Shown here: piece by piece, positions 29,286 through 38,801 of the stretch
How the letters are laid out: each line of letters opens with the position of its first letter
How positions within the stretch are numbered: position 1 is the stretch's first letter
Assembly: GCA_019635695.1 (NCBI GenBank)
Contig: JAHBYZ010000012.1
Location: forward strand, 43,586-107,585
Reading direction: 5' to 3'
Source of the DNA: Rhizobiaceae bacterium
GTDB taxonomy: Bacteria > Pseudomonadota > Alphaproteobacteria > Rhizobiales > Rhizobiaceae
Length of the DNA stretch: 64,000 bases
Made by a program: the position numbers and the translations under genes
The notes under the pieces: generated by a model
What the model saw: only the letters and a program-made list of their open reading frames with translations
Database searches by the model: none
What the model was told of the DNA's origin: nothing

Positions 29286-29863
29286 GTCGTGACCTGGTTG
29301 GAGCAGGTGTCGTTCGTCCAGCCCGAGACTTTCTTGTCGAGATAGGTGCCTTCGACCTGAAGCCACAAGCCGTTGCAGGCAAGCAGCCGCTCAACCGCGA
29401 AGGAATCGGGCCCGCCGCCGCTGTCGAGTTTCTCGTAGAAGTCGAGAACTGGCCTCGCACCGGGCGAGGGACCGTCGCGCAGGTAACGGCCTTCCACGGA
29501 TGTCCCGAGAAGCCGGCCTGAAACCCAACCGCTGCCGGTGAACACGACCTTTTCGCCGCCGGCCGTCCCATAGTCGTCCAGGACGGCCTTGATAATACGG
29601 AACCAGCCATTCTCAGAGCTGGCAATCTGGACCTCGGGAGCGAACTCGTAGCCCTCGGATTGCAGCGGCGGAGGCAGCGTCGCGATGACGGGATAGCTGG
29701 CGCCGGGGCCGGCGCGCACGTTCAGGCCCTTAGGGTCGTCGTCGGTCGTCCACGCGAACACATTGCAGACCGTAGCCGGTTCGGCAGCATGCGCGAGCGT
29801 CGCAGCGAGCGAGACGAGCATCAGCGCCGCGACCGATTTTCCAGCAGCCGTCCTGTCCGTCAT
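29276..29863 (-). CDS. Secreted SH3-domain protein
   Basis: Periplasmic protein of 195 residues with a signal peptide (AALMLVSLAATLAHA, cut before AEP). A bacterial SH3b domain follows (LNVRAGPGASYPVIATLPP), which often binds cell wall. The rest has conserved aromatic and Cys residues (ACNGLWLQVEGTYLDKK) of unknown role. The ATG at 29863 has a good GGAGCGAAAG ribosome site. It overlaps the start of the Cdd1-like gene. Confidence 0.78.
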   Translation of the reverse strand: MTDRTAAGKSVAALMLVSLAATLAHAAEPATVCNVFAWTTDDDPKGLNVRAGPGASYPVIATLPPPLQSEGYEFAPEVQIASSENGWFRIIKAVLDDYGTAGGEKVVFTGSGWVSGRLLGTSVEGRYLRDGPSPGARPVLDFYEKLDSGGGPDSFAVERLLACNGLWLQVEGTYLDKKVSGWTNDTCSNQVTTCP

Positions 29864-30087
29864 CTTTCGCTCCGCGGGCGGGCACGTTTCCGTCCCCACG
29901 CTACGCCGGGAGCGGGGCGCTGGCAAAGGCCTGGAAGGCCCAGCCACGGCCAACCCGCACTGCGTGCGCAAGTCGCATAAGATATATTATGGAACTACTC
30001 TAATCGTGGGATGGGGAAAGCTGGAAGGAGAAAGCCCTGTCTCATCAATAGCTTACGAAACGATGTTGTAGAATCTTGCCCGTGCAG

Positions 30088-30561
30088 TCATTCGGCGGCG
30101 ATGTCCGCCACCGTGGCGCCTGCCGCTTTCACCAGCGCGTCTGGCGCCGCTGAAAACACGGCGTCGTGCGCGCCGGCCGCTGCCCAGACCTGGGGATAGC
30201 CGAGCAGGTTGCGGTCGGCAAAGGCCGCCAGCGGCCGCTCGTAGCCGATCGGCGAAACGCCGCCGATAGCGAAGCCGGTTTCGTCGCGGATCTTCCTCGG
30301 CTCCGCGCGCTTCAGCGGCTGGCCGGCCAATTGCGCGGCGCGTGCCGTGTCCAGCCGGCGGCTGCCCGAGACGAGGAACAGGAACAGTCGGCCATCCTCC
30401 TCGCCCTCGAAGATCAGCGACTTGACGATCTGGTCGACGGCGCAGCCGCATTCGCGCGCGGCGTCCTCGGCGGTGCGCGTCGAGGCGCCCATGCGGCGGA
30501 CCTCGATGACCAGTCCGGCTGCCGCCGCCGCCTGCGCTACGCGCTCGATGCTGCCGGCCAT
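30088..30561 (-). CDS. YbaK/EbsC-type aminoacyl-tRNA deacylase
   Basis: Trans-editing domain protein of 157 residues that removes mischarged amino acids from tRNA. Family marks are QIVKSLIFEG, with the conserved Lys, and the GFAIGGVSPIGY loop. The subgroup (ybaK versus a ProX-like editor) cannot be fixed by eye. It is the last gene of the minus-strand block, 10 bases after the MBL hydrolase. Confidence 0.9.
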   Translation of the reverse strand: MAGSIERVAQAAAAAGLVIEVRRMGASTRTAEDAARECGCAVDQIVKSLIFEGEEDGRLFLFLVSGSRRLDTARAAQLAGQPLKRAEPRKIRDETGFAIGGVSPIGYERPLAAFADRNLLGYPQVWAAAGAHDAVFSAAPDALVKAAGATVADIAAE

Positions 30562-30571
30562 GCGTGCCTCC

Positions 30572-31378
30572 TCAGATCGCGATCTCGATGGTCATGCCGT
30601 CGAAGCCCGGCTCGACGTGATCGGGCGTCTCGCGCATCACCGTTTCGTAGTCGAGCGGCGTGTGCATGTGCGTCAGCACGGCGCGCTTGGGCCTCAGCGC
30701 CGCGATGCAGTCCAGTGCCTGTTCGAGCGAGAAATGCGACGGGTGCCGGTTGTACTGCAGGGCGTCCACCACCAGCAGTTCCAGCCCTGTGAGCCGCGCA
30801 AGCGTCGCCTCCGGAAGGCCGCTGACGTCGGGGCAATAGGCCACATCGCCGACACGGAAACCGAGCGAGACGATGTCGCCGTGCTGCTGGAGCAGCGGCT
30901 CGAAGGTGAGGGCGCCCCCCTCTCCCGTCAGCTCGAACGGCTGGTACGCCTCGATTTCGTATGGTTCGACGATCGGCGGATAGGCGCTGCCGGGCGGCGT
31001 GCGGAAGCAGTAGTCGAAGCCTTCGCGCAAGCGCGCCAGCGTCGCCGTGTCGGCGAAGATGTCGACACGCCGGCGCTGAGACAGGAAATAACCCCTGAGA
31101 TCGTCGATGCCGTGGATGTGGTCGGCATGGGCGTGCGTGTAGACGACGGCATCGAGATGCCGCACGTCTGCGGCGATCATCTGCTGGCGAAAGTCGGGGC
31201 CGGTGTCGATGGCGATGCGGGTGGTGCCGCCGGGGCCGACGCGCTCGAACATGGCGGCCGCGCGGGTGCGGCGGTTCTTCGGATTTGCCGGGTCGCAATT
31301 GCCCCAGTCGCCGTTGATGCGCGGCACACCTGGCGATGAGCCGCAGCCGAGCAGCGTGAAACGCAGCGTGTCATGCAT
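30572..31378 (-). CDS. MBL-fold metallohydrolase (PhnP-like)
   Basis: Zinc beta-lactamase-fold phosphodiesterase/hydrolase of 268 residues. The N-terminal LLGCGSSPGVPRINGDWGNCD motif is shared with PhnP-like enzymes, and the metal motif is VVYTHAHADHIHGIDDLR. Later metal His residues appear as LTHMHTPLDY. No phn genes are near; in rhizobia this gene regularly follows tatD. Start ATG 31378 is used; an in-frame GTG at 31390 is possible. Confidence 0.88.
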   Translation of the reverse strand: MHDTLRFTLLGCGSSPGVPRINGDWGNCDPANPKNRRTRAAAMFERVGPGGTTRIAIDTGPDFRQQMIAADVRHLDAVVYTHAHADHIHGIDDLRGYFLSQRRRVDIFADTATLARLREGFDYCFRTPPGSAYPPIVEPYEIEAYQPFELTGEGGALTFEPLLQQHGDIVSLGFRVGDVAYCPDVSGLPEATLARLTGLELLVVDALQYNRHPSHFSLEQALDCIAALRPKRAVLTHMHTPLDYETVMRETPDHVEPGFDGMTIEIAI

Positions 31379-31392
31379 GATCTTGGGCACGG

Positions 31393-32184
31393 TCAGGCCG
31401 CGGCCGCGAGCGGCGGCATCTTCTTGAACAGCCGCAGGCAGTTCGACGTTGTGACGGCGGCGATTTCCGCCTCGCTCACGCCGATCGCTTCGGCCAGAAC
31501 CCTCGCCGTGTTCGCCACATAGGCCGGCTCGTTGCGCTTGCCGCGGAACGGCGTCGGCGCGAGGTAGGGCGCGTCGGTCTCGACCAGCAGGCGGTCGCAC
31601 GGGACGGCTCTGGCAATCTCGCGCAGCCCGTCGGACTTCTTGAAGGTCAAAATGCCCGAGAACGACACGTAGCCGCCGAGTTCGACGCCGGTGCGCGCCA
31701 GCGCGGCGCCCGACGAGAAGCAGTGCAGCACGAAGGGGAACGCCCCCTTCTCCGTTTCCGCGGTCAGAATCGCCGCCATGTCGTCGTCGGCGTCGCGGGC
31801 GTGGATGACCAGCGGCAGGCCGGTGCGGCGCGACGCCTCGATATGGGTCCGCAGGCCCGCCGCCTGCGCGTCCCGCGGGGCCTTGTCGTAGAAATAGTCC
31901 AGCCCCGCCTCGCCTATGGCGACGACCTTGGGATGCTGCGCCAGCGAGACTAGTTCGTCGGCGGTTATGTCGGTCTCCTCGCCGGCATTGTGCGGATGCG
32001 TGCCGACCGAACAGAACACGTCCGGATAGGCTTCGGCGATGGCGCGGATCTGATCGAAGCGGCGCACGCGGGTGGAGATCGTGATCATGCGCCCGACGCC
32101 GGCCTCGCGGGCGCGCGCGACGATGGCGTCGCGTTCGTCCGCGAAATCGGGGAAGTCGAGGTGGCAATGACTGTCGATCAGCAT
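31393..32184 (-). CDS. tatD: TatD-family metal-dependent hydrolase
   Basis: TIM-barrel nuclease-like hydrolase of 263 residues. It starts MLIDSHCHLDFPDF, giving the first metal His pair, and has IGEAGLDYF with the catalytic Glu/Asp, HARDADDD, HCFSSG and LVETDAPYLAP. Family members act as 3'-5' DNases or in DNA-fragment and D-aminoacyl quality control. It sits between metG and the MBL gene, 14 bases before the latter. Confidence 0.94.
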   Translation of the reverse strand: MLIDSHCHLDFPDFADERDAIVARAREAGVGRMITISTRVRRFDQIRAIAEAYPDVFCSVGTHPHNAGEETDITADELVSLAQHPKVVAIGEAGLDYFYDKAPRDAQAAGLRTHIEASRRTGLPLVIHARDADDDMAAILTAETEKGAFPFVLHCFSSGAALARTGVELGGYVSFSGILTFKKSDGLREIARAVPCDRLLVETDAPYLAPTPFRGKRNEPAYVANTARVLAEAIGVSEAEIAAVTTSNCLRLFKKMPPLAAAA

Positions 32185-32222
32185 CGGCCGGTCTGCAATC
32201 CTTCTGGCCGGGAGAGGGGGCG

Positions 32223-33791
32223 TCAGCCCCCTGCCCCTTCCTTCTCGCCATCGGCCTTTTCGACATAGCGTGGGAACACGCCTTGCGGCTCGGGCAGCGC
32301 AGTGCCTGCCTTGAGCGCGTTCGCCTCGCCGGCATGGGCAAACTGCCGCTCGCCGGCCGGCACGGCCAGCAGGTCGAGCAGTTTTGCCGCAGAGCCGGGG
32401 ATGAACGGCTGCACCATGATGCCGACCCGGCGGACCGTCTCAATCGTGGTCCACAACACCGCCTCGAACCGCGCCGGGTCGGTCTTGCGCAGCGCCCACG
32501 GCGCTTCGCCGGCGAAGTAGCGGTTCGCCTCCGCCACCACCGCGAAGATGCCGGCCAGCGCGATGTGGATCGACTGGCCCCCCATCGCCTCGCGCGCGGC
32601 AATGAGCGCAGCGTCGGCCTGTGCCAGCAACGCCTTGTCGTTGTCCGCCAGCGCGCCCGGCGTCGGCACCATGCCGCCGAGGTTTTTGGCGATCATCGAC
32701 AGCGAGCGCTGCGCCAGATTGCCGAGATCGTTGGCGAGATCGGCGTTTGTGCGGTTGACAATCGCCTCGTGGCTGTAGTTGCCGTCCTGTCCGAACGGCA
32801 CCTCGCGCAGAAGGAAATAGCGTACCGGATCAAGGCCGTAGTGCTCGACCAGCGCGAATGGGTCGATGACGTTGCCGACCGACTTCGACATCTTCTCGCC
32901 GCGGTTGAACACGAAGCCGTGGCCGAACACGCGCCTGGGCAGCGGCACGCCGGCCGACATCAGAAAGGCCGGCCAGTAGATGGCGTGGAAGCGCACGATG
33001 TCCTTGCCGATGACATGCAGGTCGGCCGGCCAGTAGCGCCAGAGCTTCGCTTCTGCGTCGGGGTAGCCTGCGGCGGTGATGTAGTTGGTGAGCGCGTCCA
33101 CCCACACATACATCACGTGCTTCTCGTCGCCCGGCACCGGCACGCCCCAGTCAAAGGTCGTGCGCGAGATCGACAGGTCCTTCAGCCCGGCCTTGACGAA
33201 GCTGACCACCTCGTTGCGGCGTTCGGGCGGCGCGATGTAGCCGGGATTGGCGTCGTAGAAGGCGAGCAGCCTGTCCTGGTAGGCCGACAGGCGGAAGAAA
33301 TAGCTCTCCTCCTCGACCCATTCGACCGGCGTGCCCTGCGCGCCGTAGCGCACGCCATCGGCGCGCAGCTCGGTCTCCTCCTCGCCGTAATAGGCCTCGT
33401 CGCGCACGGAATACCAGCCGGCATAGCCGCCCTTGTAGATGTCGTCATTGGCGGCCATCGCCTTCCAGAGCGCGATGCTGGCCTCGTAGTGGCGAGGCTC
33501 GGTGGTGCGGATGAAGTCGTCGTTGGAAGCGTTCAATACCTGTGCCATGCGCTTGAACTCGGCCGCGTTGCGGTCGGCGAGTTCGCGCGGCGTCACGCCC
33601 TCCCTGCGGGCGGTCTGGACCATCTTGATGCCGTGCTCGTCGGTCCCGGTCAGGAACATGACGTCCTTGCCGTCATGGCGCTGGAAGCGGGCGAGCGCAT
33701 CGGTGGCGATCAGCTCGTAGGCGTGGCCGATATGCGGCTTTCCGTTCGGATAGGAAATCGCCGTGGTGATGTAGAATTTCTCGGCAGGCAT
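32223..33791 (-). CDS. metG: Methionyl-tRNA synthetase
   Basis: Class I synthetase that charges initiator and elongator tRNA-Met. [19 protein letters not shown] carries the HIGH signature (residues 20-23), and [13 protein letters not shown] is the KMSKS loop. The length of 522 residues and lack of a C-terminal dimer domain are usual in rhizobia, and the Cys knuckle is absent in this subgroup. The start at 33791 leaves a family-normal N-terminus. The upstream 250 bases hold a tiny ORF with a good ribosome site (see 33926-33973). Confidence 0.96.
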   Translation of the reverse strand: MPAEKFYITTAISYPNGKPHIGHAYELIATDALARFQRHDGKDVMFLTGTDEHGIKMVQTARREGVTPRELADRNAAEFKRMAQVLNASNDDFIRTTEPRHYEASIALWKAMAANDDIYKGGYAGWYSVRDEAYYGEEETELRADGVRYGAQGTPVEWVEEESYFFRLSAYQDRLLAFYDANPGYIAPPERRNEVVSFVKAGLKDLSISRTTFDWGVPVPGDEKHVMYVWVDALTNYITAAGYPDAEAKLWRYWPADLHVIGKDIVRFHAIYWPAFLMSAGVPLPRRVFGHGFVFNRGEKMSKSVGNVIDPFALVEHYGLDPVRYFLLREVPFGQDGNYSHEAIVNRTNADLANDLGNLAQRSLSMIAKNLGGMVPTPGALADNDKALLAQADAALIAAREAMGGQSIHIALAGIFAVVAEANRYFAGEAPWALRKTDPARFEAVLWTTIETVRRVGIMVQPFIPGSAAKLLDLLAVPAGERQFAHAGEANALKAGTALPEPQGVFPRYVEKADGEKEGAGG

Positions 33792-33925
33792 CTTCTGCTC
33801 GGTTCTTTCGGAATCGGGGTCAGATAGCGCATCGCGCAGGCGAAGGCCATCGGCTGAAACGTGGTGCCGATCCACCCGGGCTGCGCTGACGATGCCTTTG
33901 GAGAAGACGCCGAAACGAAGCCCGT

Positions 33926-33973
33926 TCAGGCGGGCATTCGGCCGGGGAGGCGCGACGCGACGGTATCGGACAT
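33926..33973 (-). CDS. Possible 15-codon leader ORF upstream of metG
   Basis: ATG at 33973 follows a strong GGGAGG ribosome site by six bases, reads [15 protein letters not shown] and stops. It lies in the 250-base gap between holB and metG, where no other gene fits. It may be a leader peptide, a gene remnant or chance. Confidence 0.3.
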   Translation of the reverse strand: MSDTVASRLPGRMPA

Positions 33974-34041
33974 GGCTGCCTCCCTGGTTCGGTTGCGGAT
34001 GCGCCTACATAGGATGAAACGCGCTGCGGCGCCAGAGGGTG

Positions 34042-35100
34042 TCAAGCCGCGTGAAGCGCCTGATGCGCCCGCATCAGTGACCCCGACACATGCTGTCGGC
34101 GGTCGAGATTGTAGGCCTCGGCTTCCGCGGTCGTCCGACCGAATTCCGACCAGGCCGTGGCGAGGCGGTCGGCGCGGGTGGCGTCGCCCTGCTCGCCCAA
34201 GCCGGCGGCGGTGCCGGCCAGCACCTGCTCCAGATGGTCCGTGAAGAGGCCGAACTGCTGCTCCTTGTCGCGGCCGGCGACCGCGTCGGCGATGCGCGCG
34301 GCGGCGGTCGCGTCGAAGCGGCGGGCGGCCAGCAGGCCGTCGACCGCATCGGCGATGTCGAGGCCGCCATATTCGGTGAGCATGATCGCGGCGCGGACGC
34401 TGCCCGCCGCCTTGCGCAGAAGCGTCTCGCGTCGCCCGGCCTGCGCCGGTAGCGAAAGGCCGAGCCCGACGAACACCCGCGCGACCTCGTCTTGCGCCAA
34501 CGGTGCGAACGGAACCAACTGGCAGCGCGAGCGGATCGTCGGCAGCAGCCGGCCCGGCTGGTGGGCGACGAGCACGAAGACGGTCCGCGGTGGCGGTTCC
34601 TCCAGGTTCTTCAGCAGCGCATTGGCGGCAGCTGTGTTCAGGTCGTCTGCCGGATCGACGATTACCATCCGCCAGCCGCCGTCATGTGCGGTCATCGACA
34701 GGAACCGGCCGACCCGGCGGATTTCGTCGACACTGAGCACTGTCTTGAATTTCTTGGCTTTTTCGTCAAACGGCCGGGTCAGGTGCAGCACTGAAGGATG
34801 CGCCGCCTGCGCGACCAGCCGGAAGGCCGGTCCGGCAGGATCCGGCGATGTCAGCGTCGGCGGGGCGCTGGCCGGGCGAGGATGCGACAAAAGATGCAGC
34901 GCAAGCCGGAAGGCAAGCGTGGCCTTGCCAATGCCTGCCGGCCCGGAAAACATCAGTCCGTGGTGCAGCCGCCCTGCCCTGTGCGCATCGGCCAGCAATT
35001 GGGCCTGCTCGGCGTGGCCGACGAGCATCGTGTGTTCCGATGGTTCGGGTATGCTGTCGAGGCTGTCGTGCCGCTCCGGGCCAATGCGGGCGAAGCTCAT
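34042..35100 (-). CDS. holB: DNA polymerase III subunit delta'
   Basis: Clamp-loader subunit of 352 residues. The N-terminal AAA domain shows [19 protein letters not shown]; the sensor-1 region reads [18 protein letters not shown] and the SRC motif is [11 protein letters not shown]. It overlaps tmk by four bases, the conserved tmk-holB coupling. C-terminal collar sequence is weakly conserved, as expected. Confidence 0.93.
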   Translation of the reverse strand: MSFARIGPERHDSLDSIPEPSEHTMLVGHAEQAQLLADAHRAGRLHHGLMFSGPAGIGKATLAFRLALHLLSHPRPASAPPTLTSPDPAGPAFRLVAQAAHPSVLHLTRPFDEKAKKFKTVLSVDEIRRVGRFLSMTAHDGGWRMVIVDPADDLNTAAANALLKNLEEPPPRTVFVLVAHQPGRLLPTIRSRCQLVPFAPLAQDEVARVFVGLGLSLPAQAGRRETLLRKAAGSVRAAIMLTEYGGLDIADAVDGLLAARRFDATAAARIADAVAGRDKEQQFGLFTDHLEQVLAGTAAGLGEQGDATRADRLATAWSEFGRTTAEAEAYNLDRRQHVSGSLMRAHQALHAA

Positions 35101-35774
35101 GCCTGCGCCGCCTCGGCAAGAGCGGCGGGTTCGTCGCGCGCCGCCACAACCTGCCGCACGATGCCGAGCACGTCGCGCGCCACTTCATCCTCGTTACGTC
35201 CGGCCTCGATAACCACGCAGCGGTCGGGCTCGGCTGCCGCGATGGCGAGGAAGGCCTCCCGGCGACGACGGTGCAGCGCAAGCTCCTCCTTCTCGTAGCG
35301 GTCGGCATCCTCGCCTGCCCCGCGCCGCGCCGAGGCGCGGCGCAGCCCCTCGGACGGCTCGATGTCGAGCATGATGGTCAGATGCGGCCGCATGCCGTTG
35401 ACTGTCACGCGCTCCAGTGCGGCCATGAAGACCGAGTCGAGCCCACCGGTGACGCCCTGGTAGACGCGCGAGGAGTCCATGAAGCGGTCGCACAACACGA
35501 TCCTGCCCGCGTCCACTGCCGGGCGGATCACCTGCTCGACGTGGTCGGACCGCGCGGCGGCGAACAGCACGGCCTCCATGCGCGGCCCCAGCGGCTCCGC
35601 GGCGCCCGACAGCAGCACGTGGCGGACCGCTTCCGCGCCGGCCGAGCCTCCCGGCTCACGGGTGGTCAGCACGTCGTGGCCGTCGGCGCGCAGGGCTTCC
35701 GCCAGCCGGCGCACCTGCGTCGACTTGCCGACCCCCTCGCCGCCCTCGAACGTGATGAACAATCCGCGCTTCAA
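35097..35774 (-). CDS. tmk: Thymidylate kinase
   Basis: Phosphorylates dTMP to dTDP. The P-loop is [18 protein letters not shown] (8-25), the DRX motif is [13 protein letters not shown], and an Arg-rich LID ([17 protein letters not shown]) follows, typical of type II enzymes. The length is 225 residues. It is 75 bases downstream of dacF on the minus strand and coupled to holB. Confidence 0.95.
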   Translation of the reverse strand: MKRGLFITFEGGEGVGKSTQVRRLAEALRADGHDVLTTREPGGSAGAEAVRHVLLSGAAEPLGPRMEAVLFAAARSDHVEQVIRPAVDAGRIVLCDRFMDSSRVYQGVTGGLDSVFMAALERVTVNGMRPHLTIMLDIEPSEGLRRASARRGAGEDADRYEKEELALHRRRREAFLAIAAAEPDRCVVIEAGRNEDEVARDVLGIVRQVVAARDEPAALAEAAQA

Positions 35775-35849
35775 CGCCTGCGTCCCATGGCCCGTGCCGC
35801 CTATCTACGCAGTGCCGCGCGGCGTTCCAAGTGCGGTGCTGCGGATGCG

Positions 35850-37013
35850 TCAGCGCATCCAGCCGACCGCCAGTTCCTCGATGGCGCCAAGAGCCCTTGA
35901 TGGCAGGCTTCCGAGGCCTACCGCCTCGGCGGCAAAGAGCGGCGTTTCCTGCACCACGGCATCGCCGACCCAGACCTTCAGCGCGCCCACGCGCTGGCCC
36001 GCCTCGACCGGCGCCACGACCGGACCCTGATAGACGATCCGCGCCGTCACGCGGTCGCGCCCCTCCTTCGGCAGCATGACGCCTATCGGCTGCCTTGCCT
36101 GCAGCGTCAGTGCTGCCTTCTCGCCGCCAAAGACCTTTGCCTCGCCCACTGTCTCGCCATCGGCGAAGACTTCCTTGCGGTCGAATGCCTTCAGTCCCCA
36201 CTCAAGCAGCTTGCGTGCTTCCTCGCCGCGCTCCTTGTCGGTGGCCATGCCGCTCATTGCGGCAAACAGGCGGCGTCCGTCACGCTGGACCGAGCCGACG
36301 ATGGCGTAGCCGGAAGCGTCGGTGAAGCCCGTCTTGAGGCCGTCGGCGCCGATGTCCATCGCCAGCAGCGGGTTGCGGTTGCGCTGGAAGATGCCGTTCC
36401 AGGTGAAGTCGCGCTGCGAGTAGATCGCATAGAATTCAGGATATTCCCGCCACAGATGCTCGGCGAGCTTCGCCAGCTCCCGCACCGTGACGAGCTGGCC
36501 TTCGGCCGGCAGGCCGTTGGAATTCTTGAAGACGGACGTCTCCAGGCCGAGCTCGCGCGCTCTTTTCGTCATCCGCTCGGCAAATTTGGCCTCCGAGCCT
36601 TCCATGCCCTCGGCCAGAACGATGCAGCCGTCGTTTGCGGACTGGATGATGACTCCGTGGATCAGGTCGTCCACGCGAATGCTGGAATTCAGTTCGGCGA
36701 ACATGGTCGAGGTGCCAGACGGCGCGCCGCCGGTGCGCCAGGCGTTTTCGCTGACCTTGAAGGTGGTCTCAAGTGTGATCTCGCCCGTCTTGATGGCGTG
36801 AAAGACCACTTCCATCGTCATCAGCTTGGCCAGCGAGGCCGGCGGTATCAACTTGTCGGCGTCCTTGGCAAACAACAGCGTCCCCGTGCCGGCGTCCACG
36901 AGGATCGCCTGGCCGGCCTTGGTCTCGAATGGCTGCGCGAACGCCGGCGCGACCATGAGCCCGAGCGCCATCGTCGCGTAAACAAACCATCGCAATGATT
37001 TGAAATTAAACAT
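35850..37013 (-). CDS. dacF: D-alanyl-D-alanine carboxypeptidase (PBP5/DacF type)
   Basis: Periplasmic low-molecular-weight penicillin-binding protein that trims peptidoglycan pentapeptides. A signal peptide (LGLMVAPAFA, cut before QPF) precedes the serine site S60-LAK63; the SAN triad is at 125-127 and KTG lies in DGLKTGFTD near 226. A C-terminal PBP5 beta domain follows; total 387 residues. The final residues form the usual amphipathic membrane anchor. Start ATG 37013 fits the signal peptide; an upstream ATG at 37073 does not. Confidence 0.93.
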   Translation of the reverse strand: MFNFKSLRWFVYATMALGLMVAPAFAQPFETKAGQAILVDAGTGTLLFAKDADKLIPPASLAKLMTMEVVFHAIKTGEITLETTFKVSENAWRTGGAPSGTSTMFAELNSSIRVDDLIHGVIIQSANDGCIVLAEGMEGSEAKFAERMTKRARELGLETSVFKNSNGLPAEGQLVTVRELAKLAEHLWREYPEFYAIYSQRDFTWNGIFQRNRNPLLAMDIGADGLKTGFTDASGYAIVGSVQRDGRRLFAAMSGMATDKERGEEARKLLEWGLKAFDRKEVFADGETVGEAKVFGGEKAALTLQARQPIGVMLPKEGRDRVTARIVYQGPVVAPVEAGQRVGALKVWVGDAVVQETPLFAAEAVGLGSLPSRALGAIEELAVGWMR

Positions 37014-37105
37014 TAATCTGCCAATCGCGACTGTTTCGGCAAGAACCGTATCAACCACGGCGCCGTGGCGCAACCGTGGCGCGGTTCCGCTGTATGCCTC
37101 GAAGG

Positions 37106-38461
37106 CTAGTCGCGGATCAGGAACGCGTCTGGCGCACCGCCTTCGCGGGCAAGCTCTGCCATGATGTCGGGCGCGTTGCGGCCGTCGCCGCGCAATTCGA
37201 CGTTGAAGGCGTCGCCGTCAGCCTTGACCGCGACGGCGCCAATGCCGCGCAGCACCGCCGCGACCTTGTCGGCTTCGGCACGGCTCGAATAGCTGCCGGC
37301 AAGGACGTAAAGCTCGGCCGGGGCCTCCTGCGCCGCTTGCGTCTCGCCGTTCAGCCGTTTCCACGACGCGCGCACGTCGTCGGCATCGAAGCCCGGCACG
37401 GCGAGAGAGTTGAAGGCGGCGGAAGCGGCGGCGACGCGCTCGTCGGCATAGGAAAGCTTCGCGCTTGCCACCATCACCGGAGCCAGGCCGTCATAAGGCC
37501 TTTCCGGCACCATCGGTCCGAATTCCGGCAGTACCGGGTCGGAGGCGAGCACCTCACCCCAGGCTTCGGCGGGCGCTGATATCGGTGCGAGCGCTCCTGC
37601 CGCGACAACTCCGGAGACGCCCGCAATTGCCACCGGCGCGGCGACCGGGGCTGCTGCGACGACTGAAACTGGGGCAACGACCGGCGCCGGTGCGACGGGG
37701 CGCGCCTCCTTGCCGAAACCGGCGAAGAGGCCGCCGCGCTTCTTGGTGGTCGGGGTATCGCCGTTCATGGCGACCATGACCCCGGCAGGCAGTCCGTCAT
37801 TGCCCGGCCGCGGGCGGTCGATGCCGCTCTTGCCGGGGTGATAGGAGGCGAGCAGGTAGTTGTCGTCGCGGCCGTGCAGCGGCGCGCGGCCGACATACTC
37901 GACCTTCACCCTGGCGACGCCCACATGCTTGTAGTCGAGCAGTTCGGCGGCGCGCTTGGACAGGTCGATGACGCGGTTATGGGCGTACGGCCCGCGGTCG
38001 TTGACACGCACGATCACCGAGGCGCCGTTGGCCGTGTTGGTGACGCGCGCATAGGACGGCAACGGCATGGTGGGATGCGCCGCCGTCAGGTGCGTCATGT
38101 CGTAGATTTCGCCGTTGGCGGTGAGCCGGCCGTGAAAGGCGTCGCCGTACCAGGAGGCCGCGCCGACCTTGGAATAGTTGCGGTCTTCCTTCGGCTTGTA
38201 CCACTTGCCCTTGACCTTGTAGGGCTTGCCCAGCATGTCGCGGCCGCCGCCGCGCGGCAGGCGCGTGCGCAGGTTCGACACGCGCGGGCTGGCCTTCACG
38301 CCATATTCGGCTTCCGAGAAATATTCCTTGCCGGCGGATTCGCGGCCCGACGAACTGACCGTCGGCGTGGAGGTGGAGGAGCAGCCGGCGGCAAAAACCG
38401 AAACGGCAAGCGTTGCGGCAAGACTCAGCCGTGACGGGGCAGACCGCGTACTGTTACCCAT
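37106..38461 (-). CDS. rlpA: Septal ring lytic transglycosylase RlpA-like lipoprotein with SPOR domain
   Basis: Lipoprotein (VFAAGCSS) that in Pseudomonas cuts denuded glycan at the septum. The double-psi beta-barrel shows GAASWYGDAFHGRLTANGE, TAAHPTMPLPS and VIVRVNDRGPY, the conserved active-site segments. A 170-residue Ala/Pro linker leads to a C-terminal SPOR domain (ELYVLAGSYSSRAEAD). The start at 38461 gives 451 residues; ATG 38563 is an alternative with a longer N-terminus. It heads the block rlpA-dacF-tmk-holB. Confidence 0.9.
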   Translation of the reverse strand: MGNSTRSAPSRLSLAATLAVSVFAAGCSSTSTPTVSSSGRESAGKEYFSEAEYGVKASPRVSNLRTRLPRGGGRDMLGKPYKVKGKWYKPKEDRNYSKVGAASWYGDAFHGRLTANGEIYDMTHLTAAHPTMPLPSYARVTNTANGASVIVRVNDRGPYAHNRVIDLSKRAAELLDYKHVGVARVKVEYVGRAPLHGRDDNYLLASYHPGKSGIDRPRPGNDGLPAGVMVAMNGDTPTTKKRGGLFAGFGKEARPVAPAPVVAPVSVVAAAPVAAPVAIAGVSGVVAAGALAPISAPAEAWGEVLASDPVLPEFGPMVPERPYDGLAPVMVASAKLSYADERVAAASAAFNSLAVPGFDADDVRASWKRLNGETQAAQEAPAELYVLAGSYSSRAEADKVAAVLRGIGAVAVKADGDAFNVELRGDGRNAPDIMAELAREGGAPDAFLIRD

Positions 38462-38576
38462 TCCCGAACGGTCCCCGTTTCCCCTCGGCGCCGCAGCATC
38501 GCTGCCAAAACACCAGTCACAGCGCCCGATGTCCAGAGCCCCCCGGCTCCGGAAATCATTCATTCGCAACAAATGA

Positions 38577-38592
38577 TTAGCACCTTGTTAAC
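38577..38592 (+). promoter_or_regulatory. CtrA-box-like motif upstream of rlpA
   Basis: TTAG, seven bases, then TTAAC: one mismatch to TTAA-N7-TTAAC. It lies in the divergent gap between rlpA and the ABC importer, about 115 bases before the rlpA start used here. Suggestive only. Confidence 0.4.
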
Positions 38593-38689
38593 GCAATGCG
38601 GCGCGAAGCGGGCCGATTTGTGGCGAAGACGCCCCTGGCGACGATGCGCCCGCCCTGCGGGGGATATGGCTCGAATGCTCGCGGCGGCG

Positions 38690-38718
38690 TTGACAATGCG
38701 CTTGCCGCTGCGTGACAT
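38690..38718 (+). promoter_or_regulatory. Candidate sigma-70 promoter of the betaine-type importer operon
   Basis: A perfect TTGACA at 38690-38695 is followed after 17 bases by TGACAT (four of six matches to TATAAT). It is 84 bases before the binding-protein start. A 7-bp hairpin (38763-38779) lies in the leader between them. Confidence 0.4.
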
Positions 38719-38801
38719 TGGACAATCAACGCAGCAGCCAACAACGGCGGTCCGCCCCTAGGGACGAGCGGCGCTCGTCGTTTCACCAAGAGGGCGACTC
38801 C

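Noticed and set aside
38763..38779. Hairpin in the importer leader as a riboswitch
   Set aside because: A single 7-bp stem with a 3-base loop and no second helix; too small for a known riboswitch.
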